This document shows, one piece after another, positions 34,581 to 43,508 of a DNA stretch of 64,000 nucleotides. The translations under genes were made by a program, and so were the position numbers. The DNA comes from an uncultured Lachnoanaerobaculum sp. (GTDB taxonomy: Bacteria > Bacillota > Clostridia > Lachnospirales > Lachnospiraceae): assembly GCA_946999385.1 (NCBI GenBank), contig CAMQCZ010000008.1, forward strand, positions 4,949-68,948, in the 5' to 3' direction. Within the stretch, counting starts at the first letter, position 1. Each line of letters begins with the position of its first letter. The notes under the pieces were generated by a model. That model was not told where the DNA came from. It did no database searches and worked only from the letters and a program-made list of their open reading frames with translations.

Positions 34581-34907
34581 CTATTTCACCTCCTGAAATT
34601 TAATATTAATATATTTATTTCCATATTGCTTTTTAATTTCTTGTAAACCTAAAATACAAGAATTTAATAATAATTTAGAAGAAGAGCTTATATCACCCCT
34701 TAATAATAAATAAATATAGCCATTCTTAATATCAAGCTCAAAAATATCTTCTGTAAACTTCTCTATAGAATTAACTAAATTAATGCTAAGAGCTGAGACA
34801 GCAGAACACACTATATCAAAGCCTGCATCTGCATAACCTGCATGGCCTTGTAATTTAATCCCGATACTATTTCCTTCTAAATCTCGATAAATTGTTAATT
34901 GAATCAT
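34581..34907 (-). CDS. prp: Ribosomal-processing cysteine protease Prp
   Basis: This 108-residue protease has the catalytic pair His22 (in LQGHAGYADAG) and Cys34 (in FDIVCSAVSAL), the family's defining motifs. It trims the L27 precursor encoded just downstream. The gene sits between rplU and rpmA in the conserved Firmicute order, two bases after rplU. Confidence 0.96.
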   Translation of the reverse strand: MIQLTIYRDLEGNSIGIKLQGHAGYADAGFDIVCSAVSALSINLVNSIEKFTEDIFELDIKNGYIYLLLRGDISSSSKLLLNSCILGLQEIKKQYGNKYINIKFQEVK

Positions 34908-34909
34908 TT

Positions 34910-35218
34910 CTATAAATTAATTTTTTCAATCTTAACAACACTAAGTTGCTGTCTATGACCATTTTTCTTATGATATCCGGTCTTTCTTTTGTATTTATAT
35001 ACTATGACCTTTTTAGCTTTAGCATTAGAAATAACTTTAGCAGATACGCTTGCACCATCTAATTTTGGTGCTCCAAGCTTTAACTCTCCATCATTAATAG
35101 CTAGTATAGAGTCAAATACTACACTTTCTCCAACCTCAAGACCGAGCTTTTCTACCCTAATGACATCGCCCTCAGATACCTTATATTGCTTTCCACCTGT
35201 TGCAATAATTGCGTACAT
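34910..35218 (-). CDS. rplU: Ribosomal protein L21
   Basis: This 102-residue L21 starts MYAIIATGGKQYKVSEGD and ends with the basic KYKRKTGYHKKNGHRQQLSVVKIEKI segment that binds 23S rRNA. I chose the ATG at 35218, behind AGGAGG; the upstream in-frame start at 35263 lies in the leader RNA. It heads the long rplU to ridA gene string, driven by a near-perfect promoter. Confidence 0.98.
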   Translation of the reverse strand: MYAIIATGGKQYKVSEGDVIRVEKLGLEVGESVVFDSILAINDGELKLGAPKLDGASVSAKVISNAKAKKVIVYKYKRKTGYHKKNGHRQQLSVVKIEKINL

Positions 35219-35293
35219 CTTACGGACCTCCTTTTTATCATTACTCGCCAACTTCGGTGTCATACGAACTTTAAACCTTATTGAGCGGCATAC
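35219..35293 (-). ncRNA. Candidate L21 leader RNA
   Basis: The transcript before rplU is about 75 bases long and begins with a small hairpin (ATACTT and AAGTAT, near 35291-35305), with further GC-richer segments (CCGCTC, GGCGAG) than the surroundings. Firmicutes often carry an autoregulatory L21 leader in this place. I could not fold the whole element by eye, so the identity is inference from position. Confidence 0.4.
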
Positions 35294-35299
35294 TTTAGA

Positions 35300-35328
35300 A
35301 GTATATCATTAGAATTTTTATATGTCAA
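35300..35328 (-). promoter_or_regulatory. Promoter of the rplU operon
   Basis: A perfect TTGACA (35323-35328) and TATACT (35300-35305) with a 17-base spacer on the minus strand, about 80 bases before rplU. Confidence 0.85.
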
Positions 35329-35377
35329 TAGCTTTTACAACTTTCAACTCTCAAGTAAAATAGTAATAATTCTAAAT

Positions 35378-35414
35378 GTCAGTATAAAAATAGATATCCT
35401 GCTTTTATACTGAC
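35378..35414 (-). terminator. Terminator of alaS
   Basis: Arms GTCAGTATAAAA (35378-35389) and TTTTATACTGAC (35403-35414) pair perfectly over 12 bp, 15 bases after the alaS stop and before the rplU promoter. T content after the stem on the minus strand is moderate. Confidence 0.7.
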
Positions 35415-35429
35415 ACTTTATTATTTTTA

Positions 35430-38069
35430 TTATACTAAATTTGATATAATATTTTTTGCTTCTTTTAAAGCTTCATCTATCTTAGTGGCATCCTTACCGC
35501 CGGCTTGTGCCATATTTGGTCTACCACCACCGCCACCACCAACAATAGGTGCAATAGCTTTTATTATATTACCTGCATTTATACCTTTTTTCAGGCAAAA
35601 ATCTGAAACCATAACTAAGAGATTAACTTTATCACCTACACTTGAAGCTAATACCAAAACACCATCCTTGAGCTTTTCTTTTAAATCATCTCCCATGGCT
35701 CTTAATTCGTTCATTTCTATATCATCTAATTTTAAACATAAAAGTCTAATATCTTTTATAGAAATAATTTGTGAATCTATATCATTAAGACTATCCTTGG
35801 CAAGCTTTGCTTTTAATTTCTCATTTTCAGATTTTAATTCTTTTATTTCTGATAAATATAATTTAATCTTATTTTTAATATCACTTATATTAGTTTTCAA
35901 TAAGGCAGAAATTTCATTCATTTCATTCTCTATATTCTCATAGTAATTTACCAATGAATCACCGGTCAATGCTTCAATACGCCTAACTCCGGCAGCTATA
36001 CCGGTTTCAGATATGATTTTAAATGCTCCTATCTGAATAGTATTTGAAACATGAGTACCTCCACAAAGCTCTTTAGAAAAATCGCCCATGCTGACAACTC
36101 TTACCTTACCTTGATATTTTTCTCCAAATAAGGCCATAGCCCCACTTTTTTTAGCATCTTCAAGTTGCATAATTTCTGTATTAACCTTATTGGCTGCCTT
36201 AATCTCTTTATTGACCAGATCCTCTACAGCTTTTATTTCATCCTTTGTTAAAGGTGAAAAATGAGTAAAATCAAATCTCAATCTATCACAGGCAACCAAG
36301 CTTCCCGCTTGTTCAACATGTGTTCCAAGTACAGTCCTCAGTGCTTTATGTAATAAATGTGTACTGCTATGATTTTTACATATATTTTTTCTATTATTTT
36401 CATCAACCTCTAAATCAACAATATCAAAAATATTAAATTGACCTGACAAAACTCGACCTATATGAGCTATTTTTGAACCCTGTAGCTTTATAACATCCTC
36501 AACCTTAAAAATAGATGAACCTGATTTAATATATCCTATATCAGCTACCTGCCCACCCATAGTTGCATAAAATACCGTCTTATCTGTAATAATACTTCCA
36601 AAATCATTTTCCTTTAAAGAATTAACTATTTCAGCTTCCGTAGTCAATGCCGTTATTTCAGCTTTTGTCTTATATAAATCATATCCGATAAATTCAGTAG
36701 TTAAATTAACATCCAAATCCTGATAAATTGTAGCATCCGAGCCCATATAATTTGTAGTCTTTCTAGCTTTTCTAGCCATATCCTTTTGATTTTTCATGGC
36801 TATATCAAAGGCTTTTTCATCAATAGTAAATCCTTTTTCCTCTAAAATCTCCTTTGTTAGATCTATAGGAAAACCATAGGTGTCATAAAGCTTAAAAGCT
36901 TCAATACCGCTCATAAGTCGCCTATTTTCTTTTTTCATCTTATTTTCTATATCATTTAAGATTTCCAAGCCCTGATCTATAGTTTTATAAAACTTATCCT
37001 CCTCTTCGCTTAAAACCTTTAATATCATAGCTTTTCTTTCTTCAAGTTCAGGATAAGCTTCCTTACTAAGCTCTATAACCACTTTAGCCAATTCAGCTAA
37101 AAATTTATCTTTTATATTTAACATACGTCCATGTCTTGCCGCTCTTCTAAGAAGCCTTCTCAGAACATAGCCTCGCCCTTCATTACTTGGCATTATACCG
37201 TCACTTATCATAAATGTACATGAACGAACATGATCTGTGATTAATCTAAGAGAAACATCTTTTTTCTCATCCTCTTTATATTTTAAATGTGCAAGGCTTG
37301 CAACTGAATCCAACAAAGCTTTTATAGTATCAACTTCAAATATTGATGAAACATCCTGTATAATTACTGCAAGTCTTTCAAGTCCCATTCCTGTATCTAT
37401 ATTTTTTTGCTCAAGCTCAGTGTAATTACCTTTTCCATCACTGTTGAATTGTGAAAATACATTATTCCATACTTCCATATATCTATCACAATCACAGCCT
37501 ACAGTACAATTTTCTTTAGAGCAACCATATTTAGGTCCTCTATCATAATATACTTCAGAGCAAGGCCCACAGGGACCGCTACCATGCTCCCAAAAATTAT
37601 CCTCTTTACCAAATCTGAATATTCTTTCTGCAGGAATACCTATCTTCTTATTCCATATTTCAAATGCTTCATCATCATCTAAATATATTGAAGGATATAG
37701 TCTATCTTTATCTAAACCTACAACCTCTGTCAAAAATTCCCAAGTCCAAGCTATTGCTTCTTTTTTAAAATAATCTCCAAAGGAAAAATTTCCGAGCATT
37801 TCAAAAAAAGTACCATGTCTTGCTGTTTTTCCTACATTTTCTATATCTCCTGTACGAATACATTTTTGACAAGTAGCAACCCTCCTTCTAGGAGGTATTT
37901 CCTGTCCGGTAAAATATGGCTTCAAAGGTGCCATACCGGAATTTATAAGTAATAAACTATTATCATTATGTGGAACAAGAGAAAAACTTTTCATTACTAA
38001 ATGATCCTTAGACTCAAAAAAGTCTAAAAACATCTTTCTAATCTCATTCAGTCCATATTTTTTTGTCAT
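35430..38069 (-). CDS. alaS: Alanyl-tRNA synthetase
   Basis: This 879-residue enzyme charges tRNA-Ala. The N-terminal catalytic domain has the class II motifs (FEMLGNFSFGDYFKK and GMGLERLAVIIQ). An editing domain has HSSTHLLHKAL and the CGGTHV zinc-site motif. The C-terminal part ends in a DHHA1-like region with GGGGGGRPNMAQAGG. The start at the ATG (38069, MTKKYGLNEIRKMF) matches the family. No ribosome site lies directly upstream; the nearest A/G-rich site is about 55 bases back, beyond two hairpins. An in-frame TTG at 38102 is an alternative. No T-box was found. Confidence 0.96.
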   Translation of the reverse strand: MTKKYGLNEIRKMFLDFFESKDHLVMKSFSLVPHNDNSLLLINSGMAPLKPYFTGQEIPPRRRVATCQKCIRTGDIENVGKTARHGTFFEMLGNFSFGDYFKKEAIAWTWEFLTEVVGLDKDRLYPSIYLDDDEAFEIWNKKIGIPAERIFRFGKEDNFWEHGSGPCGPCSEVYYDRGPKYGCSKENCTVGCDCDRYMEVWNNVFSQFNSDGKGNYTELEQKNIDTGMGLERLAVIIQDVSSIFEVDTIKALLDSVASLAHLKYKEDEKKDVSLRLITDHVRSCTFMISDGIMPSNEGRGYVLRRLLRRAARHGRMLNIKDKFLAELAKVVIELSKEAYPELEERKAMILKVLSEEEDKFYKTIDQGLEILNDIENKMKKENRRLMSGIEAFKLYDTYGFPIDLTKEILEEKGFTIDEKAFDIAMKNQKDMARKARKTTNYMGSDATIYQDLDVNLTTEFIGYDLYKTKAEITALTTEAEIVNSLKENDFGSIITDKTVFYATMGGQVADIGYIKSGSSIFKVEDVIKLQGSKIAHIGRVLSGQFNIFDIVDLEVDENNRKNICKNHSSTHLLHKALRTVLGTHVEQAGSLVACDRLRFDFTHFSPLTKDEIKAVEDLVNKEIKAANKVNTEIMQLEDAKKSGAMALFGEKYQGKVRVVSMGDFSKELCGGTHVSNTIQIGAFKIISETGIAAGVRRIEALTGDSLVNYYENIENEMNEISALLKTNISDIKNKIKLYLSEIKELKSENEKLKAKLAKDSLNDIDSQIISIKDIRLLCLKLDDIEMNELRAMGDDLKEKLKDGVLVLASSVGDKVNLLVMVSDFCLKKGINAGNIIKAIAPIVGGGGGGRPNMAQAGGKDATKIDEALKEAKNIISNLV

Positions 38070-38080
38070 ATTTAATACCA

Positions 38081-38117
38081 GTTTAAATAAATATTTAAAC
38101 AATAGACATAAGTCTAT
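38081..38117 (-). promoter_or_regulatory. Two adjacent hairpins in the alaS leader
   Basis: A perfect hairpin ATAGAC-loop-GTCTAT (38102-38117) is followed directly by GTTTAAAT-loop-ATTTAAAC (38081-38100), ending 11 bases before the alaS ATG. An A/G-rich site (AGAAAGG) lies upstream of both. Folding would bring that site near the start codon. Role is inferred. Confidence 0.5.
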
Positions 38118-38170
38118 ATATTACCTTTCTATTTAAATTTCTTACTCTTACTTTTTATAATTTTAAATAA

Positions 38171-38299
38171 TTATTTTTTCTTTTTTAACTCTCTGCTATC
38201 TCTAAATTTTTTCCCTGCAAGTATTCCTAACAATCCTAAGCATGCAAAAAAAATAACTTTTATTATAGCAATTAAAAAATTCCAGGCAACCAATCCCAT
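38171..38299 (-). CDS. Small single-helix membrane protein, 42 residues
   Basis: An ATG at 38299 with AAGGAG six bases upstream opens a frame of 42 codons ending in TAA. The peptide starts MGLVAWNFLIAIIKVIFFAC, continues as a hydrophobic helix to about residue 29 and ends in a strongly basic tail RDSRELKKKK. A promoter with TTGTAC, 17 bases and TAAAAT lies just upstream. Codon use, ribosome site and promoter argue that it is real. I do not recognise a family. It lies between the PLP-enzyme gene and alaS and may be co-transcribed with alaS. Confidence 0.75.
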   Translation of the reverse strand: MGLVAWNFLIAIIKVIFFACLGLLGILAGKKFRDSRELKKKK

Positions 38300-38330
38300 A
38301 ATTAACTCCTTGATAGAATACTTTTTTTTA

Positions 38331-38359
38331 ATTTTATCACAAGCTATTTAAAAGTACAA
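38331..38359 (-). promoter_or_regulatory. Promoter before the small membrane protein and alaS
   Basis: TTGTAC (38354-38359) and TAAAAT (38331-38336) are 17 bases apart on the minus strand, six bases after the PLP-enzyme stop codon. The small gene starts 32 bases downstream. No other promoter for alaS was evident. Confidence 0.6.
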
Positions 38360-38364
38360 GCATC

Positions 38365-39297
38365 TTACTTATCAGTACAATTTTCTTCGACAAAGTCTAA
38401 ATATATAGGGTAGGCACCTGTATGTATAAATAAGGTTTTCCCAATAATATTATTATTATCAATTTCTTTAATTAATCCATAAAAGGCCTTACCCGTATAT
38501 ATAGGATCCAAATTTATATCATATTTTTTATTAATACTAATAATAAAATTTTTCAGCTCTTCATCTATATTTGCATAAGCTTTATTTATATACTTATTTA
38601 ATATATAATTATGCTCCAAATTATCATTTAAAATCTCATTTCTTGCAATAGAAATACCATACAAATTAATCCTATTATTGCTTTCCTTTTTTGCCTTTGC
38701 CAATCCATAATATGTCATACCGGTACCATAAGGCAAAACAATATTATCAAATTCAGGCTCATTTTTTTCCAATTCTTTATAAACCTTGTAATAGGCATTT
38801 TGTAATATAGCTTCATTTCCTTTACCATATATATCACCATAGATATAATATACTTTTTTATTTTCTTTTTTTAAGAAATCTATAATTTCAATAAGCTTTT
38901 CCTGAACCTTGGTTTTTTTACAAAAATATCTTTTTGCTCCTAAAGCATCCGATATTTTTTCATTCAGACATTTTTTTCTTGTTTTATTTTTTATTTGTAA
39001 ATATTCTTTATCATTTAATGAAGTTAAAATATAGCAAGGAATATTAAGCTTATTACAAAAAGCTGAGATAATTCTATTAAAATTCGACTCCAAAGAACCA
39101 TAGCTTAAAATAATATCACAATCCTTTTTATAAAAATCAAATAAAAGCTCAATAGCTAATCTTAATTTATTACCACCATAAGAAAAATTTAATTTATCCT
39201 CTCTAAGCAAGTATATATCTGCTTTTTTATAAGACATCAAGTATTCTATTTTTAAAGATAAATCTATTTTATTCAAAAGCTCTTTAAAATTATTCAT
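38365..39297 (-). CDS. PLP-dependent ACC deaminase / D-cysteine desulfhydrase-like protein
   Basis: This 310-residue protein has a type II PLP fold. The PLP lysine is Lys44 in REDKLNFSYGGNKLR. The substrate loop is LSYGSLESNFNR, the phosphate-binding glycine loop LPYGTGMTYYG, and the end LDPIYTGKAFYGL with FIHTGAYP. This matches the ACC deaminase and D-cysteine desulfhydrase family, but the exact substrate cannot be read from sequence. The loop has SNFNR where family members usually have SNHxR. It starts one base after a GT2 glycosyltransferase, so the two are probably translated together. It is inserted between ftsZ and alaS. Confidence 0.8.
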   Translation of the reverse strand: MNNFKELLNKIDLSLKIEYLMSYKKADIYLLREDKLNFSYGGNKLRLAIELLFDFYKKDCDIILSYGSLESNFNRIISAFCNKLNIPCYILTSLNDKEYLQIKNKTRKKCLNEKISDALGAKRYFCKKTKVQEKLIEIIDFLKKENKKVYYIYGDIYGKGNEAILQNAYYKVYKELEKNEPEFDNIVLPYGTGMTYYGLAKAKKESNNRINLYGISIARNEILNDNLEHNYILNKYINKAYANIDEELKNFIISINKKYDINLDPIYTGKAFYGLIKEIDNNNIIGKTLFIHTGAYPIYLDFVEENCTDK

Positions 39298-39298
39298 C

Positions 39299-40267
39299 TT
39301 ATTCTTTCCTATAACCTTTTCTTAGAATTATATATAATTTTGGTAAATAATATTCTAACTTTATAAAAAATCTTGTTTTAAAATCAAGCTCCCTATAATA
39401 TCCTTTGTTCTCTTTTTTTAATATTTCAGAATATTTTTTCATATTTACATATGTCAAAAAACGTATTCTTCTTATAGCACTTTTAACCTGAGTAGTAAAT
39501 TTATAATTTGAAAATTTATCAAAAGCAAGATAAGTATTTTTTAAATTTTCAAAATACTCTTCCTGCTTTTTTTCATAGTCCCCTTCCTTTTGCTTCTTTG
39601 ACCATGATACACTATGACCCACTCTATAAACTGACATAGCTTCATCGAAATAATAAAAATAGCCATATTTAGCTAAAATAATATGCAATGGAATATCTCC
39701 AACAAAACAGGAAAAATAAAAATCAGGTAATTGCTTTACATATTTTGTTCTAAAAAATAAAGAGGCTGTAGGATAAGCGTTCTTTTTATCAATAACCTCT
39801 GCTTGACTCAATATTTTGCTTTTTTTATATGGTTTTATATATTTTCCAACAAAATCATTTGAAACATTTTCCACCTTAGCACTATGTATACAGGCACTGC
39901 AATTTTGATTATTTTCCATATAATCAAATTGCTTTTGTAATTTATACTTATCAATAAAATAATCATCTCCTTCACATAAGGCTATATATTTACCCCTTGC
40001 TCTGGGAAAATTAAAAACACCGCTAGGATTAAAGATTCCTTTAGAATATTGATTCTCATCATGATACAAAACCTTTATAATATCAGGAAACTTTTCTTCA
40101 TATTTTTTCAAAATATCTACAGTACCATCTGTACTGGAATCATCATTAATTAAAATTTCAAAATCAAAATTAGTTATTTGCTCTAAAAAGCTATCTATTG
40201 CCCTTGATATGAAATCCTTATGATTATATGTTAAACAACAAATACTAAGCTTTATTTCTTTATTCAT
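39299..40267 (-). CDS. Family 2 glycosyltransferase
   Basis: This 322-residue GT2 enzyme has a GT-A fold: LSICCLTYNHKDFISRAIDS, the nucleotide-sugar motif NDDSSTDGT (Asp42, Asp43) and the metal-binding EGDDYF. A basic C-terminal region with a cluster of aromatic residues and no membrane helix follows. The sugar donor and acceptor are unknown; relatives work on capsule, teichoic-type or glycan decoration. An AGGAAGG ribosome site precedes the ATG. It is paired with the PLP enzyme, and no other polysaccharide genes are nearby. Confidence 0.88.
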   Translation of the reverse strand: MNKEIKLSICCLTYNHKDFISRAIDSFLEQITNFDFEILINDDSSTDGTVDILKKYEEKFPDIIKVLYHDENQYSKGIFNPSGVFNFPRARGKYIALCEGDDYFIDKYKLQKQFDYMENNQNCSACIHSAKVENVSNDFVGKYIKPYKKSKILSQAEVIDKKNAYPTASLFFRTKYVKQLPDFYFSCFVGDIPLHIILAKYGYFYYFDEAMSVYRVGHSVSWSKKQKEGDYEKKQEEYFENLKNTYLAFDKFSNYKFTTQVKSAIRRIRFLTYVNMKKYSEILKKENKGYYRELDFKTRFFIKLEYYLPKLYIILRKGYRKE

Positions 40268-40292
40268 CTATATTTACCTTCCTAATAAATAT

Positions 40293-40336
40293 AAAAGTCC
40301 AGAAAATTTATTTTAATAAATAATCTAGACTCTTTA
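40293..40336 (-). terminator. Terminator of ftsZ
   Basis: Outer arms AAAAGTCCAGA (40293-40303) and TCTAGACTCTTT (40325-40336) pair with G-U steps, and inner AT-rich arms extend the stem. The minus strand continues into TATATTT. It lies 18 bases after the ftsZ stop and closes the dcw cluster. Confidence 0.75.
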
Positions 40337-40353
40337 TTTTTAAGATTTATATA

Positions 40354-41544
40354 TTATTTCCTTTGTAAAAAATCAGGAATAGTTATAGTATTCGCCCTTG
40401 TTCTAGGTCTATATGTTTTTAAATCATCGACACTGTCAAGTTTTTCCTCTTTATTATTTTCATCAGCTCTTTCTATATTAATATTATCAGCTGTACTCTT
40501 ATTAGGAACTACTCTTGAAACATTGCTTGAGCTTACTATACTAGGCTTTTTAATTGTATCCTTAAATGAATTTCTATTTGGTATGTTTGAGCCTTGTTCC
40601 TCCAAGCCTGTAGCTATAACTGTAATACTTACTTCATCATTTTCTGAAGCATCATTAATAACACCAAAGATAACATTAGCCTCTTCACCGGTTAATTCCT
40701 GTATATAAGTCATGGCCTCATCAGCCTCTATAAGACTTATATCACCTGATATATTGACAATCACATGACTTGCACCCTTAATATTTGTTTCAAGAAGAGG
40801 TGAAGAAACAGCTTGTTTTACAGCCTCTATAGCCTTATCATCTCCACTTGCTCTACCTATACCAACATGAGCTATTCCTTTATCCAGCATTACTGTTTGA
40901 ACATCTGCAAAATCAAGATTAATAAGTCCGGGAACATTTATAAGATCAGTAATTCCTGATACTGCTTGTTGCAAAACTTCATCAGCCTTTTTCATTGCAT
41001 CTTCAATATTGGTTCTTCTATCTACTATTTCCAATAATTTATCGTTAGGAATAACAATAAGTGTATCGACACTATCTTTTAGTTTTTCAATGCCTCTTAA
41101 CGCATTAGCCATTCTTTGCTTTCCTTCAAATTTGAAAGGTTTTGTTACTATACCTATAGTAAGTATTCCCATATCCTTCGCTGTCTTTGCTATAATAGGT
41201 GCGGCACCTGTTCCTGTTCCTCCACCCATACCACAGGTTACAAATATCATATCTGCACCTGCAATAGCTGATTTTATTTCTTCCAAGGACTCCTCTGCAG
41301 CTTTTTCACCAACTTCAGGCTTAGCACCTGCTCCCAGACCTTTTGTAAGCTTTTCTCCTATTTGTATATTTGTCGGTGCCATACAATGTGCTAATGCTTG
41401 CTTATCAGTATTTACTCCTATAAATTCAACTCCTGCTATATCTTCATCTACCATACGTGTTACAGCATTTCCACCTGCTCCACCAACACCTATAATTATA
41501 ATTTTCGCTTCACTTTCCATCTTATTTACATTTATTTCAAACAA
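40354..41544 (-). CDS. ftsZ: Cell division protein FtsZ
   Basis: This 396-residue tubulin-like GTPase forms the Z-ring. The GTP-binding signature GGGTGTG is at 107-113, with NTDKQAL upstream and the T7 loop region NLDFADVQTVM. A variable linker leads to a conserved C-terminal tail TITIPDFLQRK, the docking site for membrane tethers. The start is a TTG at 41544, supported by AGGAGG eight bases upstream; a later in-frame ATG lacks such a site. ftsA is not adjacent. It ends the dcw cluster. Confidence 0.97.
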   Translation of the reverse strand: MFEINVNKMESEAKIIIIGVGGAGGNAVTRMVDEDIAGVEFIGVNTDKQALAHCMAPTNIQIGEKLTKGLGAGAKPEVGEKAAEESLEEIKSAIAGADMIFVTCGMGGGTGTGAAPIIAKTAKDMGILTIGIVTKPFKFEGKQRMANALRGIEKLKDSVDTLIVIPNDKLLEIVDRRTNIEDAMKKADEVLQQAVSGITDLINVPGLINLDFADVQTVMLDKGIAHVGIGRASGDDKAIEAVKQAVSSPLLETNIKGASHVIVNISGDISLIEADEAMTYIQELTGEEANVIFGVINDASENDEVSITVIATGLEEQGSNIPNRNSFKDTIKKPSIVSSSNVSRVVPNKSTADNINIERADENNKEEKLDSVDDLKTYRPRTRANTITIPDFLQRK

Positions 41545-41640
41545 GCTAATATCCTCCTCAATGCTTAATCAATAACATTCTATTCTCTTCTACTCTAAAA
41601 CTATGATAAACTCTTTTAAAATAAAATTCAATATAATTTT

Positions 41641-42354
41641 TTATTTTTTCTTAAAAGTGTATATACCATTAAAATTACCATTTTCATTACTATCTAAATA
41701 TAATTCTCCTTCCAAATCCTTTAATTTAGGTAATATATCAGCTAATATTGAAATAGTATTATTCAAGTCGTCATTTCTATTAATTTCAACCTTAATCTTA
41801 TTAATATATAAAGCTATTCTATTATTATTATATTCAATATATTTAACAGCTATATTTTTTACTTTTAAAATTTGAGTTAAATTCAAAATTTCAGAAAAAA
41901 TCTTATCATTTTCAACAGGCAATTTTTTATATAAAATAATATTTCCAAGCTTTAAATTTAATATTACAGGTATTCCATCTATTTTTTTGCTTGAGCTTTC
42001 AATAATTATACCATCTTTATCAAAATACAAGTATGAATTCATATATTTTACACTTGCTACCACACTTTTTTCATATATAATAAGCTCTATACTAAATGGA
42101 TTTTTAAAAATAATATTATAATCCTGAACAAATGGAATATTTTTTTTATTATTTAAAATTTTATCCTTTAAAATTAAAATACTTATTTTTGAAAATTTAT
42201 TTGTAAAAATCAAATCTTCTATTTCTGCCTTTGTATACCATGACTGGCCTTTTATATCTACATCTTTCACTCTTATATTGAATAAAAAAATAAAAATAAT
42301 AAATATTGTAAAAAATATTATAAAAAATATTCTAAGCTTAAATAATATTTTCAT
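41641..42354 (-). CDS. ftsQ: Cell division protein FtsQ/DivIB
   Basis: This 237-residue protein has a short cytoplasmic start, one membrane helix (about 9-27) and an extracytoplasmic POTRA-like part beginning VKDVDIKGQSWYTKAEIEDL. A beta domain ending VYTFKKK-like follows. DivIB stabilises the FtsL-FtsB complex and the septal synthase. It starts five bases after ftsW, and a 96-base gap separates it from ftsZ. Confidence 0.88.
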   Translation of the reverse strand: MKILFKLRIFFIIFFTIFIIFIFLFNIRVKDVDIKGQSWYTKAEIEDLIFTNKFSKISILILKDKILNNKKNIPFVQDYNIIFKNPFSIELIIYEKSVVASVKYMNSYLYFDKDGIIIESSSKKIDGIPVILNLKLGNIILYKKLPVENDKIFSEILNLTQILKVKNIAVKYIEYNNNRIALYINKIKVEINRNDDLNNTISILADILPKLKDLEGELYLDSNENGNFNGIYTFKKK

Positions 42355-42359
42355 ATTTA

Positions 42360-43502
42360 CTACTCCAGATTCAGATTTTTTGCCACAGAAAATACCATGC
42401 CAATTTCCATCATCAAAAATATCAAAGAAGTACCTCCATAACTAATAAATGGTAAGCTTATGCCGGTATTTGGTATTGCATTGGTAACAACGGCAATATT
42501 TAATATAACTTGTATTGAAATTTGTGCCATTACACCTACAACTATAAGAGTACCTTCTAAATCCCTTGCATTTATAGCTATCTCAAGTAATCTGAATATT
42601 ATATATATAAAAAGTGAAATAATAATTAAAGCCCCTACAAATCCAAGCTCCTCACATATTATAGTAAATATCATATCATTATGTGCTTCAGGGAGCTTAA
42701 ATTTTTGTAAGCTTTGCCCAAGCCCTTTTCCTCTAAATCCACCTGAAGCTATGGTATATAAGCCCTGTAAAACCTGAAAACCACCTGATTTTGAGTAACT
42801 GCTTGGAGCTAACCATACCAAAATTCTTTTCAATCTATATCCATATGCTATATGTGTAAGTATTTTAACTACATTTTTTGAAAAAATCAGCAAAAAAGAA
42901 TATACAAAAACTCCTGATATAAATGGAAATATAAATATATTCTTTTTTCTTACACTTATATATAGCATAATATATGCTATAACTAAAATAATTATTGCGG
43001 AGCTTAAATTATTAATTAAAACTAATATAGTAGGAATTAATATAATCATAGATATTTTAAACAAATATGATTTTTCCTTATCTAATTCTTCTTTATATTT
43101 ACTGATAAAATAGGTCAAATATAATATAATTGCTATTTTAACCAATTCTGCCGGCTGAAAATTTACACCGAATATATGAAGCCAACGCCTTTTACCATGT
43201 GAAGCTCTTCCCCAAAACATAACATAAGAAGAGCTTATTATTGATATTATATACACCGGATATACAAAACCTGCCTTGATATACCAATGATAATCAACAA
43301 AGGCTACAAATAACATAGCTACAAAACCTACAATAGCAAATATAAGCTGTCTTTTTATAAAATACATAGAATTATTATAATCCTTATTCGCAACATAAGA
43401 GCTTGCAGAATATATCATAACAAGACCGAAAATTATTAAAAAAAGAATAACTAATAATAAAGAATAATCAAAATATATCTTTCTTTTTTCTCTCACTTGC
43501 AT
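42360..43502 (-). CDS. ftsW: FtsW/SEDS peptidoglycan polymerase
   Basis: This 380-residue SEDS glycosyltransferase has about ten membrane helices, the MIYSASSY start region, LQSLQKFKLPEAHNDMIF and the closing NTGISLPFISYGGTS motif. It polymerises glycan at the septum together with the class B penicillin-binding protein encoded in the same cluster. It lies between murD and ftsQ, six bases after murD. Confidence 0.95.
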   Translation of the reverse strand: MQVREKRKIYFDYSLLLVILFLIIFGLVMIYSASSYVANKDYNNSMYFIKRQLIFAIVGFVAMLFVAFVDYHWYIKAGFVYPVYIISIISSSYVMFWGRASHGKRRWLHIFGVNFQPAELVKIAIILYLTYFISKYKEELDKEKSYLFKISMIILIPTILVLINNLSSAIIILVIAYIMLYISVRKKNIFIFPFISGVFVYSFLLIFSKNVVKILTHIAYGYRLKRILVWLAPSSYSKSGGFQVLQGLYTIASGGFRGKGLGQSLQKFKLPEAHNDMIFTIICEELGFVGALIIISLFIYIIFRLLEIAINARDLEGTLIVVGVMAQISIQVILNIAVVTNAIPNTGISLPFISYGGTSLIFLMMEIGMVFSVAKNLNLE

Positions 43503-43508
43503 ATATAC

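Noticed and set aside
38070..38170. T-box leader for alaS
   Set aside because: There is no GGTGGTACCGC-type core and no terminator before alaS; only two short hairpins are present.
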